Shown here: positions 46,076 to 55,069 of the stretch, piece by piece
Position numbering within the stretch: the stretch's first letter is position 1
How the letters are laid out: each line of letters opens with the position of its first letter
Origin: Novosphingobium sp. CF614
GTDB lineage: Bacteria > Pseudomonadota > Alphaproteobacteria > Sphingomonadales > Sphingomonadaceae
Assembly: GCF_900113255.1 (NCBI RefSeq)
Contig: NZ_FOOR01000001.1
Span: 186,001-250,000, forward strand
Direction of reading: 5' to 3'
Length of the DNA: 64,000 nucleotides
Made by a program: the position numbers and the translations under genes
The notes under the pieces: generated by a model
Told to the model about the DNA's origin: nothing
Databases searched by the model: none
The model's input: only the letters and a program-made list of their open reading frames with translations

Positions 46076-46876
46076 TCACTCTCCGCCGGCATCGGCCGGC
46101 TTTATGATTTTCGCGGTCAGCTTGGCGATCGGCTCGCCCTTCTCGTCGACCACATCCTGCACCGCGTCGACGCCCAGCACCGCCGCGAGCTGGCGCGCGC
46201 GGCTGCGCAGGCCGTCATCGACGTCCTCTTCCTTGGCGATGGCGGCGAACAGCGGGCCGGCCTGGTCCTGTCGGCCCTGCTTGAGGTAGGCCATGCCCAC
46301 CAGTTCGCCGGCGGCGCCGAACCACGGATTGCCCGGCGCGGCGAGCGGCTTGAGGCGATCGACCACGTCCTGCGGCTTCATCGCATCGAAATTGGCGGCA
46401 ATTTCTCGCACCAGGGCCAGGTCACGCAGGGGCTGCGGCGCCTTGGCATCGCCAGCGACCTGCCGATAGAGCTTGAGCGCGTCGGCCTTGCGCTGCTGCT
46501 CCAGCGCGATGGCGGCAAGCATCAGCCGGGCCGAGGTGGCATTGCCGTCCGATCCCTGGGCGGCGATCGGCGCCAGCCGGGCCTTGGCATCGTCAAGATT
46601 GCCGGCCTGCACTTTGTCGAGCGCCTGCACGAAAGATTCGGTGTCCGCCTCGTACTGCTTGGTCTGGCGATGATCCCAGTACAGCCAGCCGCCGAACGCG
46701 AGGAGGCCAAGCACGATCACGGCCAGCAACGGCTTGCCGTAGTTCTTCATGAACCCTTCGATCTGGTCCTGACGCAGCGCGTCGTCGACCTCGCGCAGGA
46801 ACACGTCCTGCTGGGCGGCCTTCTGCGCGGCGGCTTTATCGTTGGATGAAGAAGTCTTGTCAGGAGGCAGGGCCAA
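46076..46876 (-). CDS. YfgM-like tetratricopeptide membrane protein
   Basis: A 266-residue protein with a cytosolic N-terminus (DVFLREVDDALRQDQIEGFM), one transmembrane helix (about 48-68, PLLAVIVLGLLAFGGWLYW) and periplasmic TPR-like helices rich in Ala/Leu/Gln. The organisation matches the YfgM/TPR_21 family, which works with SecYEG and periplasmic chaperones and is typically encoded beside bamB, as here. The start is TTG 46876, since no ATG lies near the conserved N-terminus. Confidence 0.87.
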   Translation of the reverse strand: MALPPDKTSSSNDKAAAQKAAQQDVFLREVDDALRQDQIEGFMKNYGKPLLAVIVLGLLAFGGWLYWDHRQTKQYEADTESFVQALDKVQAGNLDDAKARLAPIAAQGSDGNATSARLMLAAIALEQQRKADALKLYRQVAGDAKAPQPLRDLALVREIAANFDAMKPQDVVDRLKPLAAPGNPWFGAAGELVGMAYLKQGRQDQAGPLFAAIAKEEDVDDGLRSRARQLAAVLGVDAVQDVVDEKGEPIAKLTAKIIKPADAGGE

Positions 46877-46997
46877 TGTGGGCGCTTTCCGCGGTAATCA
46901 GGATGGTTGCGGGGCTGTTTAGCGAATGGGCGGGGGTTTTCAACGGGGATGATCGCTGCACGTCCCGGGGTGAAGCACGGCTGAATGGCGTTTGCAG

Positions 46998-48149
46998 TCA
47001 GGGAAAGCGATCACGCCCCATGGCCCGGGCATAAGTCTCGCGATAGGCACAGATCATTGTATTCTCGTCGTAATTCGCCTGGGCACGGGCACGATTGGCT
47101 TCGCCGATCGCGGCACGCAAGGCATCGTCCGCCGCCAGGGCCGCCAGCGAAGCAGCCAGCGCCGCCTCGTCCCCGGCGGGGGTCACGAATGCGCGGTTAT
47201 CCACCGATACCATGTCCGCCACGTCCCCGACGGCGGGCGAGGCGACCGCGATCCCGGCCGCCATCGCCTCCACCACCGAGATCGGGAACTGCTCGCTGTC
47301 GGAGGACAAGGCGAACAGATCGAACAGCCCGGCAACGCGCGAGGGATCGGCGATGAAGCCCGGCAGGTGGACGCGGTGGGCAATGCCCAGGGCCTGCGCC
47401 TGCGCCGCGATCGCGGCGCGCTCCGGCCCTTCGCCGATAATCACGAGCCGCCAGCGTTCGGGCAACGCGGCGAAGGCGCGCACCAGGCGCGGCAGGTTCT
47501 TGACCGGGCGCAGGCCGGCAAGCGTGCCCACCCACTTGTCGCCCGGGGCCTTGGCCAGGCCGGGCACCGCGTCGGGCGGGGGCCGGTGGCGATAGGCGGT
47601 GGTATCGATGCCGTTGACGATCAGGCGCACGCGCGCGCGCGGCTGGCGCCAGGGCCCGAGCGCGATCGCCTCCAGCCGCCGCGAAGGCACCACCAGCGCC
47701 GAGGCGCGCGCCAGCGCGGCGCGGCGGAACGCGTTGCGCCCGGATTTAAGGCCCTGTGCCTCGTCTTCGTTGAAGCCGTCCTCGTGGTGGACGAGCGGAC
47801 CCAGGCCAAGCGAGGCGTCCAGCAGCCGGTGCGCCAGCACCGCGTCCATGGCACCCCAGTTGTACGTCAGGATCAGGTCGAACCCGCGCATGGCCCGCGC
47901 GATGCGCAGCAGCCGCCAGGGCGTGGGGCGGCCCTGCAGGCTGGGAAAATCCGCCGGGAACCGCACGCTCAGCGCGGGATCGAGCACGACCGAGGCGCCA
48001 TGCGCGCCGGGCTGGGCCGAGACGACGGAATGTTCGATTTCCGGCCCGAAGGCGTTCATCAGCCGCGCCGCGCGCAGTTCCTTGCCGCCCGCCGCAAAGC
48101 TCGAGTGAAGGTGGAGGATGCGCAAGGCCGGTTCGTTCCCGCCGTTCAA
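46998..48149 (-). CDS. Glycosyltransferase family 4 protein
   Basis: The 383-residue GT-B enzyme starts RILHLHSSFAAGGKELRAAR (acceptor domain) and has the GT4 donor motif FALSSDSEQFPISVVEAMAAG with the E-x7-E pattern, plus LVIIGEGPERAAI. It probably transfers a nucleotide-sugar hexose to a surface glycan; the substrate is unknown. The start is TTG 48149, overlapping the stop of the upstream alpha/beta hydrolase (TTGA), as the conserved RILHLHSSF begins nine residues later. No other polysaccharide genes are adjacent. Confidence 0.88.
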   Translation of the reverse strand: MNGGNEPALRILHLHSSFAAGGKELRAARLMNAFGPEIEHSVVSAQPGAHGASVVLDPALSVRFPADFPSLQGRPTPWRLLRIARAMRGFDLILTYNWGAMDAVLAHRLLDASLGLGPLVHHEDGFNEDEAQGLKSGRNAFRRAALARASALVVPSRRLEAIALGPWRQPRARVRLIVNGIDTTAYRHRPPPDAVPGLAKAPGDKWVGTLAGLRPVKNLPRLVRAFAALPERWRLVIIGEGPERAAIAAQAQALGIAHRVHLPGFIADPSRVAGLFDLFALSSDSEQFPISVVEAMAAGIAVASPAVGDVADMVSVDNRAFVTPAGDEAALAASLAALAADDALRAAIGEANRARAQANYDENTMICAYRETYARAMGRDRFP

Positions 48150-49042
48150 TCCACGCGCGCCAGCAGCCGCTCGACCGCGGCGACCGCTTCCGGCTCGTCG
48201 AGCGTCGGCGCATGGCCGACATTCCCGAGCGTGACTGCCTCCGTTCCCGGCAGGCGGCGCACCATTTCGGCCATGGTCGCTTCCGACAGCAGATCGGACA
48301 GCGCCCCGCGCAGGACCAGCACCGGCCTGCCCGCCAGGGCTTCCCACGCCGGCCAGAGATCGGCCTGGTTGTCGACGTCGAACTCCAGGAAGGGTTCGGC
48401 GATCTTCATGTCGTAATCGAAGACGATGCGCCCGTTGCTGGAAAGCGTCATGATCCGCTTGGCCATGCCGATCCAGAAATCGAGCGGCTGCCCGGGATGG
48501 GCAGCGCCCTGCGTACCCTCGATCCCGCGCGCGGCGTGAACCCAGGTGGCATAGCTGCGCCCCTGCCCGACGTAGTCCTTGATCCGCGCCAGCCCGGCAG
48601 GTTCGAGCCAGGGGCCGACATCGTTGACCACCACGCCCGCGATCCGCTCGGGGATCACTGTCGCCAGTCCCATGGTCATCAGTCCGCCCAGCGAAGTGCC
48701 GATGGCGACGAAGCGGTCGATCCCCTCTCGGTCGAGCAGGGCGAGAACGTCCTCGCAATACTGCATCGGCGTGTAGCTGGCCGAATCCTTCGCGTACTCG
48801 CTGTCTCCCCGCCCGCGCATGTCGGGGCAGATCACCCGCCACCTGTCGGAAAGGCGCGGGGCCAGTACATCGAAATCGCGCGCGTTGCGCGTAAGGCCGT
48901 GCAGGCACAGGACCGGCGGCCGCGCCTGACCGCCAGCTTCACCGCCTGCCTGACCATCTGTGTGTCCGGGGCCCGGGTAATCGCGAAAGTGCAGCTTCAG
49001 TCCATCGCGGCTCGACCAGAACCGATCTTCGAAATCCGTCAT
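48146..49042 (-). CDS. Alpha/beta hydrolase
   Basis: A 298-residue alpha/beta-hydrolase: oxyanion stretch VLCLHGLTRNARDFD, DMRGRGDSEYA, nucleophile elbow GTSLGG and the catalytic His in GNVGHAPTLDEPE. Lacks a signal peptide. ATG 49042 (MTDFEDRFW) is selected; the frame runs much further upstream but only as an antisense shadow of selO. Overlaps the glycosyltransferase start. Divergent from selO, 87 bases apart. Confidence 0.9.
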   Translation of the reverse strand: MTDFEDRFWSSRDGLKLHFRDYPGPGHTDGQAGGEAGGQARPPVLCLHGLTRNARDFDVLAPRLSDRWRVICPDMRGRGDSEYAKDSASYTPMQYCEDVLALLDREGIDRFVAIGTSLGGLMTMGLATVIPERIAGVVVNDVGPWLEPAGLARIKDYVGQGRSYATWVHAARGIEGTQGAAHPGQPLDFWIGMAKRIMTLSSNGRIVFDYDMKIAEPFLEFDVDNQADLWPAWEALAGRPVLVLRGALSDLLSEATMAEMVRRLPGTEAVTLGNVGHAPTLDEPEAVAAVERLLARVD

Positions 49043-49129
49043 GCCGAAACGGCGACCTCCCAGTGCCGGCCAGTGCCGGAGAAACCCGCCCGGCTTGATC
49101 GGCGGGCAAGTGGTCCCCACTATCGCCTG

Positions 49130-50545
49130 ATGCGAAGCGAACCGCAAGCAAGTGCCTATCGGCCCGACCCCCGTATCACGGCTATTTCCGAATGGATCGG
49201 CGATCCGGTGCCGCCCGCCGGCTTTCCCCGGCATGAACTGCGCTTCCGCAACGACCGGTGGGCGCGCGCGATCGGCCTCGGCGATCTGGACGAGGCGGCG
49301 TGGATCGCCCATTTCGGCCGCTTCGAACCGCTGCCGGACAACCTGCCCCGGCCGCTGGCGCTGCGCTATCACGGGCACCAGTTCCGCTCCTACAATCCCG
49401 ACATCGGCGACGGGCGCGGCTTTCTGTTCGCGCAGATGCGCGGCGGCGATGGCCGCCTGCTCGATCTCGGCACCAAGGGATCGGGCCGGACCCCCTACAG
49501 CCGCGACGGCGACGGGCGGCTGACGCTGAAAGGCGCGGTGCGCGAAATCCTTGCGACCGAGATGCTGGAGGCGCTGGGCGTGAACACCAGCAAGACCTTC
49601 TCGGTGATCGAGACCGGCGAATCGCTGTGGCGCGGCGACGAGCCTTCGCCCACGCGCTCGGCGGTGCTGGTGCGCCTCAGCCACGGGCACATCCGCATCG
49701 GCAGCTTCCAGCGCCTGCTGATGCGGGACGAGCGGGACCACATGGCGGCGCTCGTCGCCTATTGCCTGGAGACTTATCCCGGCGGCGAGCCGCCCGCCGA
49801 CGCGCCCGGCCGCGACGAGCCGGCGGTGATCCTGCTGCACCAGGTGGTGGAGCGGCTGGCCGATCTTGCCGCCGCCTGGATGGTCGCCGGCTTCGTCCAC
49901 GGCGTGCTCAATACCGACAACATGAACATCTCGGGCGAAAGCTTCGACTATGGCCCCTGGCGCTGGCTGCCCCGATGGGACCCGCGCTTCACCGCCGCCT
50001 ATTTCGACCACGGCGGCCTCTATGCCTTCGGCCGCCAGCCCGAGGCGGTGCTGTGGAACTGCGGGCAGCTTGCGGTGGCGCTGCGCCTGCTTGCCGATAC
50101 CGAGCCGCTGATCGCCGCGCTCGACCGCTTCGGCCCGCTGTACCAGCAGGCCATGGCCCGCCGCTTCACCTGGCGGCTCGGCGTGGAACCGCGCGGGACC
50201 GAGGCCGACACGGCGCTGATCCGGGCGGCCGAGCGCGCCATGGCCGAAAGCGGCGAGGCGCCGGAGCGGTTCTTCTTCACCCACCGCGCCGGCCGCGCGT
50301 GCGGAGACGACGCCTTCGGGGAACTGCTGCGCGGCTATCGGCCCGCGGCCGACGCCGACGATCCGTTCTGGCGGCGCGGCGCGGCGCCCGATGCAGTGCC
50401 CGGCCTGCCGATAGACGAAGTGGAACGGCTGTGGTCGGCGATCGACGAACATGACGACTGGGCACCGCTCCACAAAAAGATCTCGGAGATTCGCGAACTC
50501 GGCCGTAGTATCGACACGCCGCCGGAGCCGCGGGGCTTACGATGA
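49130..50545 (+). CDS. selO: SelO/YdiU pseudokinase-type protein adenylyltransferase
   Basis: SelO proteins AMPylate protein side chains using a flipped ATP in a kinase fold, and protect against oxidative stress. The 471-residue protein has YHGHQFRSYNPDIGDGRG, LLDLGTKGSGRTPYSRDGDG, TLKGAVREILATEMLEALG, and HGVLNTDNMNISGESFDYGP, the family hallmarks with the catalytic Asp-Asn pair and metal ligand. The C-terminus lacks a selenocysteine and ends RGLR. ATG 49130 is chosen just before YRPDPRITA. Confidence 0.95.
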   Translation: MRSEPQASAYRPDPRITAISEWIGDPVPPAGFPRHELRFRNDRWARAIGLGDLDEAAWIAHFGRFEPLPDNLPRPLALRYHGHQFRSYNPDIGDGRGFLFAQMRGGDGRLLDLGTKGSGRTPYSRDGDGRLTLKGAVREILATEMLEALGVNTSKTFSVIETGESLWRGDEPSPTRSAVLVRLSHGHIRIGSFQRLLMRDERDHMAALVAYCLETYPGGEPPADAPGRDEPAVILLHQVVERLADLAAAWMVAGFVHGVLNTDNMNISGESFDYGPWRWLPRWDPRFTAAYFDHGGLYAFGRQPEAVLWNCGQLAVALRLLADTEPLIAALDRFGPLYQQAMARRFTWRLGVEPRGTEADTALIRAAERAMAESGEAPERFFFTHRAGRACGDDAFGELLRGYRPAADADDPFWRRGAAPDAVPGLPIDEVERLWSAIDEHDDWAPLHKKISEIRELGRSIDTPPEPRGLR

Positions 50546-50696
50546 AGGGAAGCCTGGCGTTAGCACCCCGGTAGGGATAGCTGTGGCATAGACGTCCCAG
50601 TCTGGAATTCTCTTAGCTAACGGATCATTAGCCGTAATGGATGGTGCAGCGACAAGCAAAGCGGCGGCAACCAGCGACCGAGGACCTGTCAGCAAC

Positions 50697-52106
50697 GTGA
50701 ACACGGCGGAAATCATCTCCTGCGAACCCGCCACGGGCGCGGAGATCTGGCGCGGCAAGGCCTGCGACGTGGACGATATCGTCGCCCGCGCGCGCCGGGC
50801 CTGGCCGGCCTGGGCGGCACAGCCGCTCTCGACCCGCATGGAACTGGTCCGCCGCTTCGCCAACGAAGTCCGCAAGGAATCGGAAAAGCTGGCGACCACC
50901 ATCGCGCGTGAGACCGGCAAGCCCATGTGGGAAGCCCGCGCCGAAGTGGAGCAGGTGGTCAACAAGGTCGAAATCTCGATTCGCGCCTATGCCGAGCGCA
51001 CCAGCCAGCGCAAGCTCGATTCCGCGCTGCAGGGCACCATGGCCGTGCGCCACAAGCCGCACGGCGTGCTGCTGGTGCTGGGCCCCTACAACTATCCCGC
51101 CCACCTGCCCAATTCCCACATCGTGCCCGCGCTGATCGCCGGCAACGTGGTGATCTTCAAGCCGAGCGAGAAGGCCCCGGCTTCGGGCGAACTGCTCGCG
51201 CGGTGCTTCAACCGCGCCGGCATTTCCGCCGCGGTCATGCAGTTCGCCCCGGGCGGACCGGCGGAAGGCCAGGCCTTCGTCGCGCACGACGGCATCGACG
51301 GCGTATTGTTCACCGGCTCCGCCAACACCGGCATCACCATCAACCGCAAGCTGGCGACGCGTCCGGACAAGCTGGTGGCGCTGGAGATGGGCGGCAACAA
51401 CGCGATGGTCGTCTGGGACACTCCCAAGCTGACCGACGCCGCCGCCCTGATCGTGCAATCCGCCTTCGCCACCAGCGGGCAGCGCTGCACCGCCACCCGC
51501 CGGCTGATCCTCAAGAGCACGATGTACGACGCGGTGATCGCCGAAGTGAAGGCGCTGGCCGACCGCATTATCGTGGGCGCCCCGTTCGACGAACCCGCGC
51601 CCTTCATGGGTCCGGTGATCGACAACGCCGCCGCAGACGGATTGACCGAAAGCTTCCTCTACCTGCTCAGCCACGGCGGCCGGGCGATCAAGCACCTTGT
51701 CCGCCTGCGGCAATCGCTGCCCTTCCTCAGCCCCGCGATCATCGACACTACGGCAATGAAGGACCGCCCCGACGTGGAACTGTTCGGCCCGATCCTGCAA
51801 GTGATCCGCGTCGAGGATTTCGACGAAGCCATCGCCGAGGCCAACAATACCCGCTTCGGCCTGGCCGCCTCGCTGATCGGCGGGACGCCGCAGGAATACA
51901 ACAAGTTCTGGGCCAACGCGCGCGCCGGCATCGTCAACTGGAACCGCGCGACGGTAAACCCCAGCCACGCCGCGCCGGTGGGCGGCATCGGCCTATCCGG
52001 CAACCACCGCCCCACCGGCTACTACGCCGCCGACTATTGCGCCTACCCGGTCGCGTCCGGAGAGATGGAACAGCCCCGCGCCGTCATCGGGGTGGGGCTG
52101 AAGTAG
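50697..52106 (+). CDS. astD: N-succinylglutamate 5-semialdehyde dehydrogenase
   Basis: NAD-dependent aldehyde dehydrogenase of the arginine succinyltransferase pathway. The 469-residue protein has the ALDH signatures GPYNYPAHLPNSHIVPALIA, LEMGGNNAMVVWD (catalytic Glu) and SGQRCTATRR (nucleophile Cys), all AstD-like. GTG 50697 puts the start eight residues before EPATGAEIWRG; an ATG at 50637 adds a low-complexity tail. No astA, astB or astE is adjacent, so the pathway, if present, is encoded elsewhere or the enzyme serves another aldehyde. Confidence 0.87.
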   Translation: MNTAEIISCEPATGAEIWRGKACDVDDIVARARRAWPAWAAQPLSTRMELVRRFANEVRKESEKLATTIARETGKPMWEARAEVEQVVNKVEISIRAYAERTSQRKLDSALQGTMAVRHKPHGVLLVLGPYNYPAHLPNSHIVPALIAGNVVIFKPSEKAPASGELLARCFNRAGISAAVMQFAPGGPAEGQAFVAHDGIDGVLFTGSANTGITINRKLATRPDKLVALEMGGNNAMVVWDTPKLTDAAALIVQSAFATSGQRCTATRRLILKSTMYDAVIAEVKALADRIIVGAPFDEPAPFMGPVIDNAAADGLTESFLYLLSHGGRAIKHLVRLRQSLPFLSPAIIDTTAMKDRPDVELFGPILQVIRVEDFDEAIAEANNTRFGLAASLIGGTPQEYNKFWANARAGIVNWNRATVNPSHAAPVGGIGLSGNHRPTGYYAADYCAYPVASGEMEQPRAVIGVGLK

Positions 52107-52207
52107 AAGCTTCGCTGCCATTCGCGGGGATGACGAAAAAAGGCCAAGGCAGCGTGGTCGAAAATCTGTCTCCCCCCGCTCGTCCGGAGCTTGTCGATAG
52201 GGTGTAG

Positions 52208-52325
52208 GCCCAAATCCCCTTGATCGGAACGCCTGTTCCCCTCCCCTTGGTCATTGCTTCGGCGGCTTCGCCGTCTCGCAATGACCATGGGAGACGATGA
52301 GTCTCGCTCCAGGAGATTTGGTATC
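52208..52325. repeat. MITE-like palindromic repeat, copy C (about 118 bp)
   Basis: The left end is CCCAAATCCCCTTGATCGG and the right end GGAGATTTGGTATC, inverted and related to the other copies. The interior has a perfect inverted repeat, TTGGTCATTGC (52248-52258) with GCAATGACCA, around a CGGCGGCTTCGCCG core. Between convergent astD and the lipoprotein gene. Confidence 0.7.
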
Positions 52326-52392
52326 GGTTCGTTGGGATAGCCTGCCGCCAGCGGTTCATACCGGCATGCGTTTCATGCGACGCGGCCCGGCA

Positions 52393-53109
52393 TCACTTCC
52401 CGCTGGTCACCAGGTCCACTTCGGTGATCCCGCCGTCCAGCTTGCGGGCATAGACGACGTAGGCTTTGCCCTCCTTCCGGCCGCCGAGCACGTGGTCGTT
52501 GCCGTCCAGCTTGTATTCGGCGCCGTAGCCGGCCCGGCTGGCCTTGGTGTAGTAGAAGCTGATGACGTCGCCAGGCGTGACCGGGGTGACGAAGTTGACC
52601 ACGCGCAGCGCGCAGCCATCGCCGTCGATGCCGGCCGCTTCCTGCACGGCGCCGCGCGGATAGACCGGGATATCGGCGGGCAGCCTGGCAGCCCAGGTGT
52701 TCGAGTACTGGACCTTGGCCGAGCAATCCGCGCTCGCCGCTTTCGATGCCTGCGCCACTTGGGCGGCGGTGGCGGCGCTTTCGGCCAGCGCGGCGGCGGC
52801 GCCCTGGCCCGGCTGCGGCGCGGGAAGCAGCGCGCCGCCCACCATCTGCGCCGCTTTCGCCCTGGCGTCCGCGATCGCTTCGGGAGAGCGGTCCTCGGGC
52901 GGGAGGGTGATCTGCCCGCCATTGGGCGCGAGCGCGGCGCCGTCCTGCCCGGCCATTTCCGGATCGACCATGATCCGGTCGCCGAGCGCGCCGCTCAGCG
53001 CCGGATCGGTTTCGTTGCCGGTCGGGGCCTTGTCGGAGCCGCAACCGGCCAGCAGCAGGGTTCCGGCAAGTCCCAAAACGGTCAGGCGGGCACTGGCAGA
53101 AGTCTTCAT
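52393..53109 (-). CDS. Lipoprotein of unknown function
   Basis: A 238-residue protein with a lipoprotein signal ending LLLAGC (C23), an Ala/Gln-rich middle (about 85-120), and a C-terminal domain with WAARLPADIPVYPRGAVQEA, VISFYYTKASRAGYGAEYKL and YVVYARKLDGGITEVDLV, which reminds me of small secreted sphingomonad proteins. ATG 53109 gives the signal at the N-terminus. No function is proposed. Confidence 0.8.
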   Translation of the reverse strand: MKTSASARLTVLGLAGTLLLAGCGSDKAPTGNETDPALSGALGDRIMVDPEMAGQDGAALAPNGGQITLPPEDRSPEAIADARAKAAQMVGGALLPAPQPGQGAAAALAESAATAAQVAQASKAASADCSAKVQYSNTWAARLPADIPVYPRGAVQEAAGIDGDGCALRVVNFVTPVTPGDVISFYYTKASRAGYGAEYKLDGNDHVLGGRKEGKAYVVYARKLDGGITEVDLVTSGK

Positions 53110-53242
53110 CGTCGCGTTCCTTTCCCGCCGCGCGCGATCGCGCGGCCCGGATTCCGTGCGGCAGTGAAACGCGAAAACGGCGGCAAGCGCCAGCCGGAAC
53201 CGGCCGGCGTCCCATTTCGGGAAAGGCGGGACGCCAAAGGTT

Positions 53243-53272
53243 GAGGGCGCCCGCGATAACGCGGACGCCCTC
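53243..53272. terminator. Strong hairpin between lipoprotein and glycine-zipper genes
   Basis: GAGGGCG-C-CCGCG (53243-53255) folds on CGCGG-A-CGCCCTC (53260-53272) with an ATAA loop and one mismatch. It lies about 104 bases past the stop of the zipper gene. There is no T-run, so its role as a terminator is inferred. Confidence 0.5.
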
Positions 53273-53376
53273 CCGCCCGGGGGCACATGGGCCGATGAAC
53301 CGGCCCTAATGCCTGATTGGCACCGTGGCCGGGCGGGTCCCCCGCGCGTCGCCGTCCGCGCGGAGAACGGGATCGG

Positions 53377-53826
53377 TCAGCGGCAGCGCGAATCGCCGCG
53401 GTCGACCTCGCGGCCGAGCAGGGCCCCGCCGACGGCGCCGAGCACGGTGCCGAGCGTGCGATCGCGGCCGCCGTCGATCTCGCGGCCCAGCAGCGCGCCG
53501 GCCGCGCCGCCGACGATCAGGCCGGTGGTGCCGTTGTCCTTGCGGCAGTAATAGCGCCCGTCATCGCCGCGCCAGGCGCGCGAATCGCGGTAGACCGGCC
53601 GGTCGTAGCCGCGGTAGGAACCGCGATAGTCGCGGCCGTCGTCGTAGGAGTAGCGATAGCCGCGGCGCCAATCCTCGCGCGAATAGCGCTCGCGGCCATG
53701 ATTGTAGCTCTGCTCGCCGGGCGCGCTGAACTGCGCGTCGTAGCTGGTCGCGGCCGAAGCGGGGATGGCGGCGGCCAGACTGGCGGTCGCGGCGGCCAGG
53801 GCGGTGATCTTCAGGAATGCGTTCAT
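53377..53826 (-). CDS. Glycine-zipper 2TM domain exported protein
   Basis: A 149-residue protein: signal peptide (FLKITALAAATASLAAAIPASA), a Tyr/Arg/Asp-rich middle (EDWRRGYRYSYDDGRDYRGS), and a C-terminal glycine zipper, GLIVGGAAGALLGREIDGG followed by GTVLGAVGGALLGREVDRG. This is the 17-kDa-antigen-like type common in sphingomonads; likely outer-membrane or periplasmic, function unclear. Confidence 0.87.
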   Translation of the reverse strand: MNAFLKITALAAATASLAAAIPASAATSYDAQFSAPGEQSYNHGRERYSREDWRRGYRYSYDDGRDYRGSYRGYDRPVYRDSRAWRGDDGRYYCRKDNGTTGLIVGGAAGALLGREIDGGRDRTLGTVLGAVGGALLGREVDRGDSRCR

Positions 53827-54157
53827 CTCGTCTCTCCTCGGTGGTGAGGGGCGGGCCGGCCGGGACGACTCGATCCGCTATGCATTCATCTTTAGGCGGA
53901 TAAATATGAACAACATGCAACGGGGTTGTCAGAATTGGCGCGACCGGCGAAATGCCGGGCAAGCTTGCGGCGAACCGAAAGCCTTGCGGGACCAGCGGGG
54001 TATCCGTAGAGCCGCGTGACGTTACCTTGATCGCCAGCGCGCGCCGCGAGCGGGGCGGCCAACCGGGCCGACCTGACTTCATCCGCCCAACATGGCCCCC
54101 ATCATGGCCCCAATCATGGGCGGTCTTCGCGCCGGTGCCCATATCCAGAGTGCTTCC
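53827..54157. other. Divergent intergenic region, glycine-zipper gene and rarD
   Basis: 331 bases. The part near 53876-53935 is AT-richer (CTTTAGGCGGATAAATATG) and probably holds the promoter of the zipper gene on the minus strand. The rest shows short in-frame sequence upstream of rarD but no recognisable gene or repeat. Confidence 0.45.
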
Positions 54158-55063
54158 ATGCCTTCCTCTCCCTCCTCCCGCCTCGCTCCCCGCCTGAACG
54201 GCCTGCTCCAGGCCCTCGGCGCCAACCTGATCTGGGCGCTGTTCCCGCTCTATTTCGCGCTGCTGCGCGCGGTCTCTCCGTTCGAGATCGTGGCCTGGCG
54301 CGTGCTGTTCGCGCTGCCTTTCTGCCTCGCCATGATCCTGATGCTGCGCCAGGGCGGCGAGCTGCGCCGGGTGCTGGCCGATCGGCGCACGATCGGCGCG
54401 CTGGCGCTGAGCGGGCTGCTGATCGGCATCAACTGGCTGGTCTACGTGGTCGCGGTGATGCAAGGCCACGTGCTGGCGGCGAGCCTGGGCTACTATATCA
54501 ACCCACTGGTCAACGTGCTCACCGGCACGATCTTCCTGCGCGAGCGCCTGTCGCGGCTACAGTGGATCGCCGTGGCGCTGGCGGCCGTCGGCGTCGCCCT
54601 GCTCGCCCGGGATGCGCTGCCGACGCTGTGGATCAGCCTGACGCTGGCGCTTTCCTTCGCCGGCTACGGGCTCACCCGCAAGCTCGCGCCGGTCGATTCG
54701 CTGCCCGGGCTCACCGTGGAGACGCTGGTGCTGCTGGTCCCCGCGCTGGGGCTGCTGGCATGGCAGGCGGCCGGCCCGGCGGGCCTGAGCATGGGCGCCG
54801 CGCCGGGCATCAGCCTGCTGCTGGCCTGCGCCGGCGTGCTGACCGGAACGCCGCTGCTGCTCTATGCCGGCGCCGCGCGGCGGCTCGATCTGTCGGTGCT
54901 GGGCTTCATCCAGTTCATGACCCCGACCGGGCTGTTCCTGCTTGGGCTGTTCGCCTTCCACGAGCCGCTGCGGCCGGTCCAGCTGTTCTGCTTCCTGTTC
55001 ATCTGGACCGCGATCGCGGTGTTCTGCTGGGACCTGCTCTCGCGGCGCCGGGCGGCGGCCTGA
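54158..55063 (+). CDS. rarD: RarD/EamA-family transporter
   Basis: The 301-residue inner-membrane protein with ten helices belongs to the drug/metabolite transporter superfamily: ALGANLIWALFPLYFALLRA, SPFEIVAWRVLFALPF, SLGYYINPLVNVLTGTIFLRERLS and GFIQFMTPTGLFLLG are the RarD-type EamA signatures. Substrate unknown. ATG 54158 is chosen over an upstream ATG at 54092. Convergent with dihydroorotase; the stops lie six bases apart. Confidence 0.9.
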   Translation: MPSSPSSRLAPRLNGLLQALGANLIWALFPLYFALLRAVSPFEIVAWRVLFALPFCLAMILMLRQGGELRRVLADRRTIGALALSGLLIGINWLVYVVAVMQGHVLAASLGYYINPLVNVLTGTIFLRERLSRLQWIAVALAAVGVALLARDALPTLWISLTLALSFAGYGLTRKLAPVDSLPGLTVETLVLLVPALGLLAWQAAGPAGLSMGAAPGISLLLACAGVLTGTPLLLYAGAARRLDLSVLGFIQFMTPTGLFLLGLFAFHEPLRPVQLFCFLFIWTAIAVFCWDLLSRRRAAA

Positions 55064-55069
55064 AGGCCC

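Noticed and set aside
49043..50473. Minus-strand extension of the alpha/beta hydrolase frame across selO
   Set aside because: The extra 477 codons are antisense to selO and unlike any hydrolase; the family N-terminus fits ATG 49042.
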